Of a stretch of 64,000 bases of DNA, positions 49,646 to 61,478 are shown in pieces. Every line of letters begins with the position of its first letter. Position 1 is the first letter of the stretch. The position numbers and the translations under genes were made by a program. The notes beneath the pieces were generated by a model. The model was given only the letters and a program-made list of their open reading frames with translations, did not search any database and was not told where the DNA came from. The DNA comes from Akebia trifoliata. Lineage: Eukaryota > Streptophyta > Magnoliopsida > Ranunculales > Lardizabalaceae. The stretch spans positions 9,361,974-9,425,973 of the forward strand of contig CM030716.1 in assembly GCA_017979445.1 (NCBI GenBank), given 5' to 3'.

Positions 49646-51251
49646 TGAAAGTGCCCTCAATTCGTTTGGTGCACGGATCTATTTTTGACTCTTGAGGTTT
49701 GGGAGTCGTCACCTAGTTATTACGGTCTAGGAGTCAAATTGATTCTAAAATGGATAAAAAATTAATCTGCTACAGAAAAAATTGAATCCGGGGATCACGT
49801 TACGGGGTTGGAAGGTGTTAGGCACCAATCTTGTCCGGTCAATGCCGGTTTTTACTTATCCCAAATATAACTACATCGTTAATGACAAAATCTAGATAAA
49901 AAAAATAACAAAAACCTTACCTTCGATCTGCAAAGGTTCTATTCCCTCAAATCTGGTGAAAATGCTTCTTGTACCGTACTCCTTACCTCGTTTTGTCTTC
50001 GGATCTGATTTCTGATCTCCGAGGTAAGGTATCTCCTTCTTGGATCTGAGTGCTTTGAATTTGTTGTGAATTTTAGAGTGTTTTTGAAAGGTTTTTAGGT
50101 GTTTTTTAGGCTAAAATCAAAGCATGGTGTTAGGTAAGGAGTTGGGGCTTCAAAATTAGGGTTTTGGGGAGGTTGTAGAGGATTCTTCACCTATTTTTTC
50201 TAGGATTTTTTCTTTAATACGAAAATAGGGTGTGGAGGCTCCTATTTATAAAGTTTTTTAGAAGCATTAGGATTTGATTAGGGTTTCTTTTAGAGTTTTA
50301 ATTAGGGTTTTAACTTTGGTCTTATGAGATGGACTTAGTCTTTAGGGTTTTAATTTAGGGTTTTGACTTTAGTCTTATGAGATTGACTTGATTAGTTTAG
50401 ATTAGGGTTTTGATTTAGGATTTTGATTTAGGATTTTGATTTTATTTTTATGAGTTTGACTTGATTAGTTTAGATTAGGGTTTGATTTAGGGTTTTGACT
50501 TTAGTCTTATGAGATTGACTTTAATACTTTGACTTTAGTCTTTCTTGGTTGACTTTTAATATCTTGACTTTAGTCTTATTTGATTGATTTTAAGATTGAC
50601 TTTAATCTTACTTGATTGACTTTAATGTTTCACTTTACATTATTTAATGATTTATTTATTAATTTTGAAATTTTTAATTATTAAAGTTGTAAAATTACCA
50701 TTTTACCCTCGGAGGGGATTTTTTACGTTTTAAGTCATTTTTCAATGTTTCAGGATGTTTTGGAATCAGTTTTTCGTAAGAAATTCAATGGGAATGTTGG
50801 TTTTTGTCATTTATGAAATTTTTTGTGTGAAATAGTCGTGAATTTTATGAGGGGTATTTTCATAATTTTGTCGAATTTTGTAAAACTTGGCGAAGTGGTT
50901 TATTTGGTTTCGATTTGTTATTTTATGTGTTTGAATGAGTTTTCCTAATTGTAACATAGGCTCTAGGGTTGTTTTGATGTTAGGGGTATTTTGGTAATTT
51001 GGTCATTTTTAGTGATTTTTATCGTGAAACTTCTTTTTGTCTGCAAGATGATGATTTCTATGTTTCTGGGGTCGTATTTTCCTAACGTAGCGTGATTTCT
51101 AAGTTTTGTCAGTTCGAGATACCTCATTCGGATTTCTGAAACATATCGGGTAACAAAATAAAGCATTGGAATAAACATCCATCATTGCGAACCGTTGCGA
51201 TCGGGTTGACGAGTTGATTAATCAGGCGAGTGCAAAAATGGGGTGTCTACA
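49646..51251 (-). mobile_element. Solo LTR (1,606 bp, minus strand, TSD ATACT/ATACC)
   Basis: On the minus strand it starts TGTAGACACCCCATTTTTGC and ends GAGGGCACTTTCA. It matches LTRs A and C, including tandem gattgactttaatcttactt units and a splice-donor-like gaaggtaagg at about 49915. The flanking pentamers differ at one base (49641-49645 and 51252-51256). It lies about 1.2 kb downstream of the TTL stop. Confidence 0.85.
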
Positions 51252-51256
51252 ATACC

Positions 51257-51960
51257 CTATTTTAAGAAAACGTCCTATTAGTGATTTATTTTATTGTTTT
51301 TCTTATTCATTCCTTTCAACTTATTTGTCTTTCCCTTGTTTTTTTTTTTCAATAAAATTCCTTTGAAGGGTCTACTCTGTTATAATTTTGTGGGGGGTAA
51401 ACATCCATTCCGTAATAGTTTTGTGGGATCCACACCATGTTCTTTTTCTTTTCACCCTTTTAATTTTATTATCTTTCTTTTCCTCCCCCCCCTCCCCCTC
51501 CCTCTCCCTCTTTTTTTCAATAATATCTTTCTAATCTTATTATATTTTATCTTTTACCCCGTTTTTCATAGTGACCTTTTGAAGTTTACTATTTTACTTG
51601 TTTGCCCTTTAACCCCGTTGAGGATGCTAATGCCCATTTATTTAATTTCTTAATAATACCTTTTCAATTTTATTATTTTTCTTTTTTTACTTTATTAATC
51701 CCAAAGATGATGTTCGTATTGGTGTGGCGAATTGTAATTATCTTATAACAAAGGTATAAATATATTTTTTTTTTCACAAAGGAGATCAATGGTTAGTAAT
51801 TAGTGGGTGAAGGCAGGTGGTATCAACACTCCCTCTCAGACTTTTAACCAACTTACCAATCTAGCTCCTTCTAATTTAAAAGGATATTAATTACCATTTT
51901 GAAAATATAAGGTGTTTATTATAGGCGTTAATAACCATTTTGATAAATATTTTTTAAAGA
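51257..51960. other. Gene-free, pyrimidine-rich stretch
   Basis: Runs of T and C (tcctccccccctccccctcc near 51480). Open frames here are low complexity. Confidence 0.5.
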
Positions 51961-51967
51961 TGACTAA

Positions 51968-52659
51968 GAGCATCTCCAACAATGCTCTTTAAACTAAAGA
52001 GCAGTTTTTAGTCAAAAAATGATAAAAGTTATTTTAGCTAGTATAAAATTTCTTGATTGCTCCAAGAGATTCAACAAATCTTTATTTATTTTTAATATTT
52101 TATATTATTTTACATTTGCTAAAACTTACTTAAATTATATTAAAGATTGTGAACTAACATCTTAGTTTCCAAAAATATGATCCGATATCACATGCTTGTA
52201 GAGAATGAAATTTTACGAATTTTGAATATTTAAAAAAAAAAAAAACATACAATTTTTCACCCTTAAATTTTATTTTTATGTTTTGAGAATATTATAACTG
52301 TTCATTTTTAACACCTTGGATAAAGTTGAAAAACTTTTTTTAAAAAATAAAATAAAATTTGGATATGCGTTTTTTCATGAAATATAGAAAGGTGTTGTGT
52401 TGGATTGATAATGTGGTAATCCATGTGGGCCTAATGACCCATAGATGAGATTTGAAATCTTACAAAGATAATAAGCAAAGTGTTTTTAATTTTTTAACAT
52501 TAAAATAACTAGTCTTCGAGGCTCTCTACATGTAAAGAGTGAAACTCCCCTTTTATTTTAACATCTACTTCTAAATAATCTCTTTGGAACCAATTTTTTC
52601 ACCTTTCACTCTTTAAAATAAAGAGGCAACAAACTTTAAAATGTCTGTTGGAGATGCTC
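51968..52659. mobile_element. MITE of the GAGCATCTCCAA family
   Basis: It starts GAGCATCTCCAACAATGCTC and ends tctgttggagatgctc. It shares interior sequence with 29381-29984 in the opposite orientation (ctctctacatgtaaagagtg). Confidence 0.8.
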
Positions 52660-52989
52660 AAACATGGTAATTTACCCATCTTTCACGACTACTCTAGTAA
52701 ATTTCTCTTCTTCTTCTTCTTCTTCTTTATTTTTTTTTTTCTAAAAAACGAATTTTTGTTAATAAGCAAGCAATGAAGGTGGGTGTTGAGCATAGATCAG
52801 TAGTAATAGCTTCTCAAAATGCCAACATAATTCGAAGATTCACTTCAACAACTTAGTTCAACCAGTTTTATTTTATTTTTTTAATCCATATAAAGCTGGT
52901 TTCCTAAACATAATCATAAACCATCAAATCTAACATTCAAATACATTAGTAGTGAACCATGAAGAGCACAATTAATTAAGCCACACGTT

Positions 52990-53397
52990 TTACTGGCCCA
53001 AGCCAAATGCCTCGACGGGGAAAGTCTTGGTGATACCCGCGAGGCTCTTGAAATGAATTTTCCCCGTTGGTGGGTCATCGACCATGATCTCATTAACGGG
53101 TGGCCACAAAATGAGCTCCTTGGCCTTCACACCCTTGAGTTTCTTGATTCTCTTTTTCTCTACGTAACCATGTATCTCCGTGTCGTAGCTTACGAGCTTA
53201 CCAATCATCTTGAAATTATGTTCCACTATTTTTTGTTGCACGATCCACATGTATCCGGTGCTCCGAACAAATCCGACTTCTATCACGTTTTCGAGACGAA
53301 GAAGACCCAAAGGGAGCTCAAACTCTTCAAGAAGAGAAATAGCCATTTTCATCCCCTCCTCATGACCATTCTTCACAATGCCTCCTTTCTCTGCCAT
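52990..53397 (-). CDS. DUF538 family protein (135 aa)
   Basis: A single-exon minus-strand gene with the pattern of plant DUF538 proteins throughout: EEGMKMAISLLEEFELPLGL, LENVIEVGFVRSTGYMWIVQ, KLVSYDTEIHGYVEKKRIKK, LKGVKAKELILWPPVNEI and PPTGKIHFKSLAGITKTFPV, then EAFGLGQ and a stop. The ATG is followed by GCAGAG and there is no upstream in-frame start nearby. There is no signal peptide, unlike many longer DUF538 members; this is the short cytosolic-looking class of about 135-145 aa. Function is not settled; the domain has a BPI-like fold in a solved structure and members respond to stress. It looks complete. Confidence 0.92.
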   Translation of the reverse strand: MAEKGGIVKNGHEEGMKMAISLLEEFELPLGLLRLENVIEVGFVRSTGYMWIVQQKIVEHNFKMIGKLVSYDTEIHGYVEKKRIKKLKGVKAKELILWPPVNEIMVDDPPTGKIHFKSLAGITKTFPVEAFGLGQ

Positions 53398-53465
53398 GGA
53401 TTAATCTGATTTAACTATCTTAGTTTTTATGAGAGAAAAGTTGAAAAGTTTTGCTCATAGTTTGA

Positions 53466-53474
53466 GAATTTATA
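53466..53474 (-). promoter_or_regulatory. TATA box of the DUF538 gene
   Basis: TATAAATTC on the minus strand, about 70 bp upstream of the start codon. That leaves a leader of roughly 40 nt. Confidence 0.6.
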
Positions 53475-53499
53475 GTCGATAGGTTGATGAAAAGCCAAG

Positions 53500-54730
53500 T
53501 AAATGGGACTATTGAATGAGGAAACCTAAGTAATGGGCATTGGATTTATCTAATACTACTATGTAAGGTTTTTTCTATTGTCTTTTGGTTTAATGATTTA
53601 GATGTTTTGTTCTGATGAGATGATCTTGACCATTGATTTGTTTCTTTTATTACTTTTAGATGATCAACGGGAAGACATCGTCCATTAGATAAGGTTGAGC
53701 GATCGAATGGCATAGACATTCCTCGAAATTCAAAGTCAAGATGATGATACAATATCCACCCTCTAAATTGGTTGGGTTGACCAAATTGCCAATTGGATTG
53801 GACCCATTAAAAGTGGGATTGGGCAAGTCAAAATAATGTGTAACAAACTTTGGGGAAGTCAGGTGGGATGGTTTGATCATGTGGAATGAACATTGCTAAC
53901 AACCCTAATTAGAAGGAACATAAGTAGTAATCAAGTTGTAAAAGTTGATTAAGGCTTTTATCATGATCAATGATAATGTCTTTAGGTTCAATCTATACAA
54001 CTGTACCCCTCAATTCCTTAATCTACATTTCGATAATTGCGAATCAATTGCATGCCTCGTTAACTCGTGCAGAGCCCGAGTCCATCTGTCCCTCTTAAAA
54101 AAAAAACACAAAATAAAATTAATTTTTTTTATTTTAAATGTTAATGATTAATACAATTATATTGCAGAAACAAAACAATTGTTCTTGAAATATATACATA
54201 TATTTTTCAATTGTGACCGAAATCAACTTGAACAGGTTTTGGAAGGGTTGATGCGCCCAAATCAGCTCCCGAAAATCGGTTCTAAAAACTATGGCCTTGG
54301 CGTGATGTGAATATAAACCTATTTAAAATCAATTGGCAATGAGTAGAGAGGCCCAGAAGCTTATAAGGAAAGAGACAAGGTAATTTGTGTCTGATGTGGG
54401 ACTAAACTCAACATAAACTAGCTTAGTTGGAGAAATCCATGACCCAGGTTCAATTCACTCTTTTAAACAACACTGTTTGATCCAAAAAAAAAAAAGTTAC
54501 ATAAATCTTATTCATCCAATGCTTTTTAAAACCATGAGTGGCATGAGTCTAACCAATTAAATTGATTTTAAAATATATATTGTTCATATATAAATAATTA
54601 TCAAACAGCTCATCTCGAATCTTGGACTAGTGAATGAGATGGACGATTCACATTAACTATCTCCATGGTTGCTGTCCAGAAAGAGATGGGTTGGCCGACA
54701 AATTTTTTAAATTCCTTATTTGATATATAT
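53500..54730. other. Gene-free stretch
   Basis: No gene was recognised. A few phrases (cccaaatcagctcccgaaaa, ctgatgtgggactaaactca) look repetitive but their boundaries are unclear. Confidence 0.4.
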
Positions 54731-54734
54731 CAGG

Positions 54735-54905
54735 ATCAAGAACCAACTAAATGGCTAAACGTGGTTGTCCTAAATGGGTTAGAAGTTTCAGAACTAATTT
54801 TTTTGTGAGAATCTCATCAATCATCCTCACAAAAACTCAGTCAAGTCTGAAACTTTTAACCCCATTTAGGACGAAACATGTTGGTCATTTAGTTGGTTGA
54901 GCCTT
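54735..54905. mobile_element. Single-hairpin member of the double-hairpin MITE family
   Basis: ccaactaaatggctaaacgt with gggttagaagtttcagaa pairs with tctgaaacttttaacccc and acatgttggtcatttagttgg. There is one hairpin only and no TA microsatellite at its left end. Confidence 0.65.
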
Positions 54906-55164
54906 AACTTAATCCGCTTTAGACTAATCATGTATCCATATTGAGCCCAAGTTACCTAAGCCCAAACCCAACTCTAAAAGACTTAGATTGATTGTTGTGA
55001 TTTATAATAATTTTTTTTTTTTTTGAATCATGACATTATTGCTTTTCATTGAAATGGTGGTCTAATCTTTATATTTGATTAAAAAATAATTAGAGATGAG
55101 AGTAAACTTATTATTTTGAAGAGAAACTCTAGTTGATACTTCATTTTTGTTCTTTAACGAGGAT

Positions 55165-55372
55165 ATCCGCCTGGACCAAGGCACAAGGGTTGCTCACCCG
55201 GACACGTGCAATGCTCACACATCTCACACACTAGGTAAGTGAGGGTACACTCTCACGGGTGGCCTCTAAGAGTCGTTGCTCATACTGGGTATCGACAGAC
55301 AACCTACAGACTCTCACCGCTTATTGGATTCGAAATTGTCTTTGAGCAAAGGCCTCAGGTTTTGATACTTCA
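55165..55372 (-). mobile_element. tRNA-derived SINE
   Basis: On the minus strand: a degenerate box A (ctttgctcaaagac), then gtaggttgtctgtcgatacc (box B), then the body with ggccacccgtgagagtg and gtgtgagatgtgtgagcatt. It matches 31000-31240. Confidence 0.65.
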
Positions 55373-55849
55373 TTTTGAATCTGCATTTTATTACTATTTG
55401 AGATATCTCTCTTATATTTACAAACTGGTGATGACATGCTCCTTGACCTTGGTTTTCTCATATAGATTAATAAAAAAATGACCTAAAAGCCATGACTTTT
55501 CTTCTCAGAACCAATCAGCTTCAACCTATTGACCACAATCTTGACTTATAATCTAATGAAAAATGTAATAAAATCCCATGAATTTCTTCTGAAAACTAGT
55601 CATCTTCAACCTCTTGAATAGGGTGACGATGAAGTTGGTGATGATGAAGACGTCATCTTGTCATTGCCATCGTTCAAATCATCACCAGATTGAAGATGAA
55701 TAGATATGTGAAGAAAAATCAACGATTTAAGGTCATTTTTCTTAAGTTTATTAGAAAATACCGAGGTCTATTAAAAAATATAAAAAGATGTCTTAAATAA
55801 AAAAAAAGAAAAATTAGAGGTCAAAAGTAAAATATACTAATAGGCTGGA

Positions 55850-56033
55850 TCATGGTTTCAAGTCTCGTCCAATACATCTCTGTATCGTCCACCAACGAGA
55901 TAGATAGACAAGTCAAATGTATCGGACGCGATTTAAAACCATGGTTCATTTGTCTCATTGTTGAACGAGACGACTCAAACGTATCGGAAAACTCATCCGA
56001 GACAAGAGGTCAAAACGAGTTTTAAAACCATGG
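55850..56033. mobile_element. MITE with ATGGTTTTAAA ends, copy 1
   Basis: It starts atggtttcaagtctcgtcc and ends acgagttttaaaaccatg. The interior has tcaaatgtatcggacgcg and cggaaaactcatccgagac. Confidence 0.7.
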
Positions 56034-56202
56034 GCTGGATTGAGGCAGTTTGAGATGGGCCTAGTTAGTTCCTACTCCGACTAAAATTTAATGGGTTTGA
56101 GAAGTTTGAGCCCTAAACGAAACCCTTAGTTTTGGGATAAGCCGGATCAATGGGCCCAATTGACTCCTCAAGAGACAACACCTTACCAACTACAGTTGCG
56201 AT

Positions 56203-56355
56203 ATTCCGACTCGAAAATTTTCACTCCGTCTGTACTCCGTCGACGTGGCAAATTCACAGAACCATAGATCTTTTTCTTTGGGATACACAAGGAAAAAGAT
56301 CTACGGCTCTATGCACTTGCCACGTTGACCGAGTGAAAATTTTCTGAGTCAGATT
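56203..56355. mobile_element. Palindromic MITE
   Basis: gactcgaaaattttcactcc and gacgtggcaaattcacagaa pair with gcacttgccacgttgaccga and gtgaaaattttctgagtc. The centre is agatctttttctttgggata. Confidence 0.7.
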
Positions 56356-56392
56356 ATCATTAGTCTACCATCAATATTTATGTCATTTGAGA

Positions 56393-56573
56393 GCATGGTT
56401 TTAAATCTCGTCCGATACGTCCCAGTATCTTCCACCAACAAGACGGATAGAAAGTCAAATGTATCGGATGAGATTTAAAATCATAGTTCATTTTTCTCAT
56501 TGTTGAACAAGATGACTCAAACATATCGGAAAACTCATCCGAGACGAGATGTCAAAACAAGTTTTAAAACCAT
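56393..56573. mobile_element. MITE with ATGGTTTTAAA ends, copy 2
   Basis: Nearly the same sequence as 55850-56033, in the same direction, about 540 bp away. It starts catggttttaaatctcgtcc and ends acaagttttaaaaccat. Confidence 0.75.
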
Positions 56574-56850
56574 ATTTGAGAGAGCATTTGCTAAAGTTTC
56601 AAGTCAGAAAGAAAGAACAGATCCACATAATTCCACCAAATTCATTATCAATCACCAAAGGGCACCTCTAGGCCCAACCTATGACATGTCCAATGGGCCC
56701 AAAAATAACAGTAATGCCCTTTGCCTTCACAGAAATTACATAACAAACAGTTCCTACACTTTCAGTTTTTTAAACCTTCCCGCCATGAAAAAACAGAACA
56801 AACAAACAGAGAGCAAAGTTGTTGAAGTCGAATTAACAAGGGGTTTTGTT

Positions 56851-56936
56851 AACGTGTACACTTAGGGCACACGTTAAAGAGCAATACAAAATCCAATTTC
56901 CAAAGTGTAGTTATTGCACTTTAACGTGTGCCATAA
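56851..56936. mobile_element. Small hairpin element near the 3' end of the next gene
   Basis: gggcacacgttaaagagcaa pairs with ttgcactttaacgtgtgcc. It lies 10 bp beyond the stop codon at 56946, so it is probably within the 3' UTR. Confidence 0.55.
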
Positions 56937-56945
56937 CAAGACCCA

Positions 56946-57716
56946 TTAACAAGATCCGTAAGAAACAGAAGAGGAACCTGGAGGAATTCTAGCTAATTTC
57001 TTCATCGATTTTCGCTTCCTCTTCGATCTTGAATTCTTGCCATTTTCAGTAACAGTGGAAGAGAGACAATTGTTCTGCAGATCGTAGTCGTTCCATAGAT
57101 TCTTCTTCCCCAATCCTTCGGTTTCAATCGACTGAACAGAGCATTCGTTCCATTGGAGAGTGATTAGGTCTTTGTTCACCTCCTCAGGAGTGAGAAAAGC
57201 AGAGGAAGAGATGTTCTCTTTCAAAGTCGATCGATAAAGAACCATTAAATCGATCGAACTCAATGCATCAAGCATAACAGTCTGCAGATTAAAGATCAAA
57301 ATTGAAGAAAATTCTAGGGTTTCAGAAGAAGAGAGTGAGATCTAATGAGATTAAGATCTTAATTCTTACCTTATGGACTTTATGTAACTTTTTGAGGCCA
57401 TGGATCGCAATGATCTGATTGAAAGAAAACATGTTAAATCGATTGGACGAACAGATCTTCTTATAAAAGTTGAATAGAAACTTTAAAAACTTTACAGAGA
57501 AATAGAATCATATAAAAAAAACAGATCAAGATCGAAGATTTCGTTAATGGAGGGAGAAAATTTTCAAGAAATCTTTCTGAAAAAACAAATAATTAACAAG
57601 ATCTGGAGAACAGTGACCTCGTTAATTTGATTGACTGTGAGATCACTCGCTTTGGGATTTTCAGAGAAATCTATGTAGTCTTCGAGCGTCGCTTTTCCCG
57701 ACCTCTTCACTCCCAT
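56946..57716 (-). CDS. Plant-specific protein, DUF7787-like, three exons (159 aa)
   Basis: Minus-strand exons are 57716-57618 (33 codons), 57414-57370 (15 codons) and 57281-56946 (111 codons plus stop), all phase 0 with GT-AG borders. The N-terminus reads MGVKRSGKATLEDYIDFSEN, then DLTVNQINE, then IIAIHGLKKLHKVHK, then TVMLDALSSIDLMVLYRSTL and FLTPEEVNKDLITLQWNECS. This small helical pattern, LEDYIxF...LTVNQLNxIIxxHGFKK, is one I recall from the plant family DUF7787. The C-terminal third has a basic stretch (SRSKRKRKSMKK), a possible nuclear signal. Function is unknown. The gene looks complete. The family label is from memory. Confidence 0.8.
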
Positions 57717-57725
57717 TTTTACAAA

Positions 57726-57753
57726 TTCTCTCTCTCTCTCTCTCTCTCTATCT
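57726..57753. repeat. (CT)n microsatellite, 5' leader of the minus-strand gene
   Basis: About 14 CT units just upstream of the start codon; on the coding strand it reads as (GA)n. Confidence 0.85.
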
Positions 57754-58027
57754 CAAACCGGGCTTATGTTCCCTTCGTGATTTCGTCTGACTTTTAGAGG
57801 CATGTTTCGTGAATCGGCTCGACTAGGTTCATTTTCGAAACGACTCGTTATTGACTCTTTTTGAGTTAACTCGTCTAATTAACTTGGAAACTCAGTCGAC
57901 TTAATGATTTGTGTTGACTCAGAATTTGGGATTCTAATTAGGAAAAAAATCTAGAGAACTTGATTTTTTTCAAAATGGTTAAATACCCTTTCTTTCTTCT
58001 ATCATGGCGTCTGATATATATATGGGT

Positions 58028-58378
58028 AGCGTTCAATGGCTAACTTTTTGGTAAAACATTTTTCAAAACATGGGTCAGAAGTTTTGGAATTGGCTGATTT
58101 TTGGTGAGGATGATCTCTACGGTGAGGAGATCATTATCACCAAAAATCAGCTCATTCCAAAACTTCTAACCCTGTAAAAAATGGTTTACAAAAAATGAAT
58201 GGTCCACGGTTTTTCAACTTGTAAACATGGGGTTAGAAATTTTGGAATGGGTTGATTTTTGGTGAGGATGATCTTCTCACCGTAGAAATCATCACCAAAA
58301 ATCAGCCCATTCCAAAACTTCTAACCCATGTAGGACAAAAATGGTTGGCTAAAATGTTTCGTGCTAAACGGGACCCAT
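58028..58378. mobile_element. Double-hairpin MITE, first of an adjacent pair
   Basis: It is bounded by (TA)n at 58013-58022 and 58377-58391. Two hairpins of gaagttttggaattggctga type are separated by ggtttacaaaaaatgaatgg with tccacggtttttcaac. The outer arms (ttcaatggctaac with attttgt-type ends) are weaker. Confidence 0.8.
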
Positions 58379-58391
58379 ATATATATATATA

Positions 58392-58763
58392 TGGGGCCCA
58401 TTCACCACCCTACGCTTTAGCAAACGTGTTTTGTCCTACATGGGTTAGAAGTTTTGGAATAGACTGATTTTTGGTGAGGGTGATCTCTTCTCTTGACCAT
58501 AGATATCATCCTCACCAAAAATCAACCCATTCTAAAACTTCTAACCCCATAAAAAATGGTTTACAAAAAATGGATGGTCCACGATTTTTCAACTCGTAAA
58601 CATGGGGCTAGAAATTTCAGAATGGGCTGATTTTTTGTGAGGAAGATCTTCTAATCGTAGAGATCATCCTCACCAAAAATCAGCCTATTCCAAAACTTCT
58701 AACCCATGTAGGACAAAATACGCTTAGTAAAACATAGGGTAAAGTGTAGGGTGTTGAACATTT
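58392..58763. mobile_element. Double-hairpin MITE, second of the pair
   Basis: It shares the (TA)n boundary with its neighbour and ends at (TA)n 58766-58781. The outer arms caccctacgctttagcaaac and acgcttagtaaaacataggg are inverted, and both hairpins are intact. Confidence 0.8.
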
Positions 58764-58789
58764 CCATATATATATATATATAAAATTGA

Positions 58790-61470
58790 AAATCAAGTTA
58801 AATGATGATTTATCTCATTCAAGACGAGACGACATGGTTTCAAATCTCGATTTGACATCTCATCTCGAACATAGACAAGACCGAATTGTCTCTAAACCTC
58901 TATGGAGCTTGAATCACTCAAGCCCTAACCCACATTGTATGTGTTGGGCTAGGCTCTATTCGTGTTTCAAGCCTTTTGATAATATATTTTAGAGGTAAAG
59001 AGATATCACCATGGTCACAAAGTCGGAGTATGGGTTTATAATGGAAAGGGAAAACTTCAGAAAAAATGTTAAAAGCCGGAAAAATGATGAAAATAAGATA
59101 TAAAAAAATTATTAAAAGCTATGAAAAAATATATATCTTATGAAAATTCATAAAATCAAGTTATTATCACTAAATCTCATATTTTTATATTTATGACTTA
59201 CCAAATTCTATTATGTATCAAATCCGGCTTTTAAAAAAAAAGGAGAAAATGTTTAAAATTTTGTCCATATGAATGAAAAAAATCGGAAAAACGATGACTT
59301 TTTACAAATGAAAAAGCTGCATTTTTTATTGTTTCAATCGTCAGGGATGCAAGTTGTGTTTTAAACGTAACTTTGTCAAAAACTCTACTTGTACGAATTG
59401 AATCATTCACCTTTCTTGAATATTAGACTTACCTTTTTCTCTTTCTCTATTCTTTAGATTTGCTAGGATTTACCATTCTTGAAGGAATAATAATCAAAAT
59501 ATTTTAGTAAGAGTTAGTGCTCCAATGATTTTGACAATGTGCATCTAATAGGGTGCCATTCCATTCTTTTTATTGATGAGAGGAAAGGGTAGGGGTGGAT
59601 TTACAGTGGGGACACTTGACTTTTAGAAGAATTTTCAAACTATATATGAATTTTTAAGCTATTACGACAGATAACAGTGGCTGATAAAAAAATCTGTCAC
59701 TATTGCCCCCACAAAAGTTTTCCCTCTCTTAGTTAACCCCATAAAAAACTCTCCCCTTCTTAGTTGTCCCCATGTGGGCATAATCCTGGCTCCGTCCCTA
59801 GGAGAGGGCCTAAAATTCATCTTTTAGTAAAAATCCTATCCAATAAGGTTTCCTACTAAATTTTTAGTAAAAATCCTATCCAATAAGGTTTAACGAGATC
59901 CTTACCGATTTTTAATGGCTTAAGGTTTCCTAAAATTCTTTTGACATTCTCTAATATAGAATCCAATTATATTTAAAATACTAAAAACATGTTAGTGAGT
60001 TGAGTCACGATAAAACGTGGTCTAACATTTTGAACCTAAGTCATGGTATCAACACTAACATAATTTAACAAGTTAGCAAGTGGGCACATTATGTTATTGG
60101 GTTGTAATTAGTAGGTGAAGGTGGGTTTTGAACCTAAGTCAAGTATCACACTCGCATAGGTGTGTGTGATGTGCGGGTGTTGCATGTTCCCCCCCCTAAA
60201 CTAGTCCTTGGACTAGACCATGGTCTATGGACTGAGCAAAACCTAGATATGAGCCCAGTTCACTGTCTATAACCCCAAAATTTTAAACTTGATAGCCACT
60301 TTGGATCAGTCACTATTAAGCCCTGTACTGTCCCAGATTTTATGATTTGAGAATTTTAAACCCAATTAAACTTTACGGGCTCTAAATCAAGGCCCTAACT
60401 CATCATAAGGTCCACCCTTCCAATAAAGGAAATCATGTTGCACTCATCTAACTCATCATAAGAAGAGAGATTTTTTTTTGTTCCCTTGAGAGAGATAAGT
60501 TTTAGATTCCACCAAGATGTGATGCACACTTTAATAGAGCTATTGAATCCATAATCAATTATTCTCCAATTTTTTTGAAATTCTCCGAATTAAGGGTTAG
60601 TCGATTAATTCGACTGATTAATTCGACTAATTGACACAATAAACGACGATCCTCAATTAATCGGGGAATTTGTAGTTATGGATTACCAGTTAGATCAAAT
60701 TTTTTTTTATAGGTAGGTCCATCAAGTTGTGATTCATGATTTACTAGATCTATAAATTCTTTCACTCAAGTACAAATTTACTGGACTTATAACAAAAAAG
60801 AAGGCTTTGTGGAATGGAACTCTAGGCCCATTATCTAAGAACAAATATACAATATTGGCAGCAAACTATGAGATGGTGGGGCACCACCAATTGTGCCCTA
60901 TTTAGGGTAGTCAATGGATGAGGTCTAGTTGAGTTTGATCTAGGCCTTAAATAAGGCATTTTTCCAGACCTGAAAATCTTGGCCAGACGTGAAAATATTA
61001 AGGGGTAAAAGTGAAAAAATAATTAAATTGAGGGGATGTTATTAAGAAAAGGGGAGAAGAGAAAAGACAAATGATGTAGATTAAAGGGGTAAAAGAGGAA
61101 AGATTGTAGAGTTAGTGGGTTTCTATTGAAAAATGGGGTAAAAGAGGATAGATAATACAATTGGAGAGATATTATTGAAAAGGAGGAGAAGAAATACAAT
61201 GAAATTGAAGGGGTGAAGTGGGATGGTGCGGACCTCACTACACTGTAGTTAGAGAGGAAGTTTGTCCATCCACGAAACAGTAGTTGGAGTGGGATCCATA
61301 GTTGTGTTTTATTAATAAATTTTAAGTTAAAAATGCTTTAATTTCTTTTTCCTTTTTATGGCTAAACTTGTCTTTAATGAATTCAATAGCTGTATGCCGG
61401 TTGGAATCGAACTCAAGTCTATGATATCATGACCCAAAAAGTTCACCAATTAAGCTAATTGGCACTTGTA
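58790..61470. other. Gene-free stretch
   Basis: AT-rich sequence with no recognised gene. Phrases near 60120-60190 (gttttgaacctaagtcaagt) and 61400-61460 resemble tRNA-like SINE heads but are too decayed to delimit. A short direct repeat (tttttagtaaaaatcctatc caataaggtt type) occurs near 59823 and 59859. Confidence 0.45.
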
Positions 61471-61478
61471 ACTCTTAG

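Noticed and set aside
51294..51653. 119-codon Phe/Leu/Pro-rich frame
   Set aside because: It is a translation of T- and C-runs; it is not coherent as a membrane protein and lacks gene structure.
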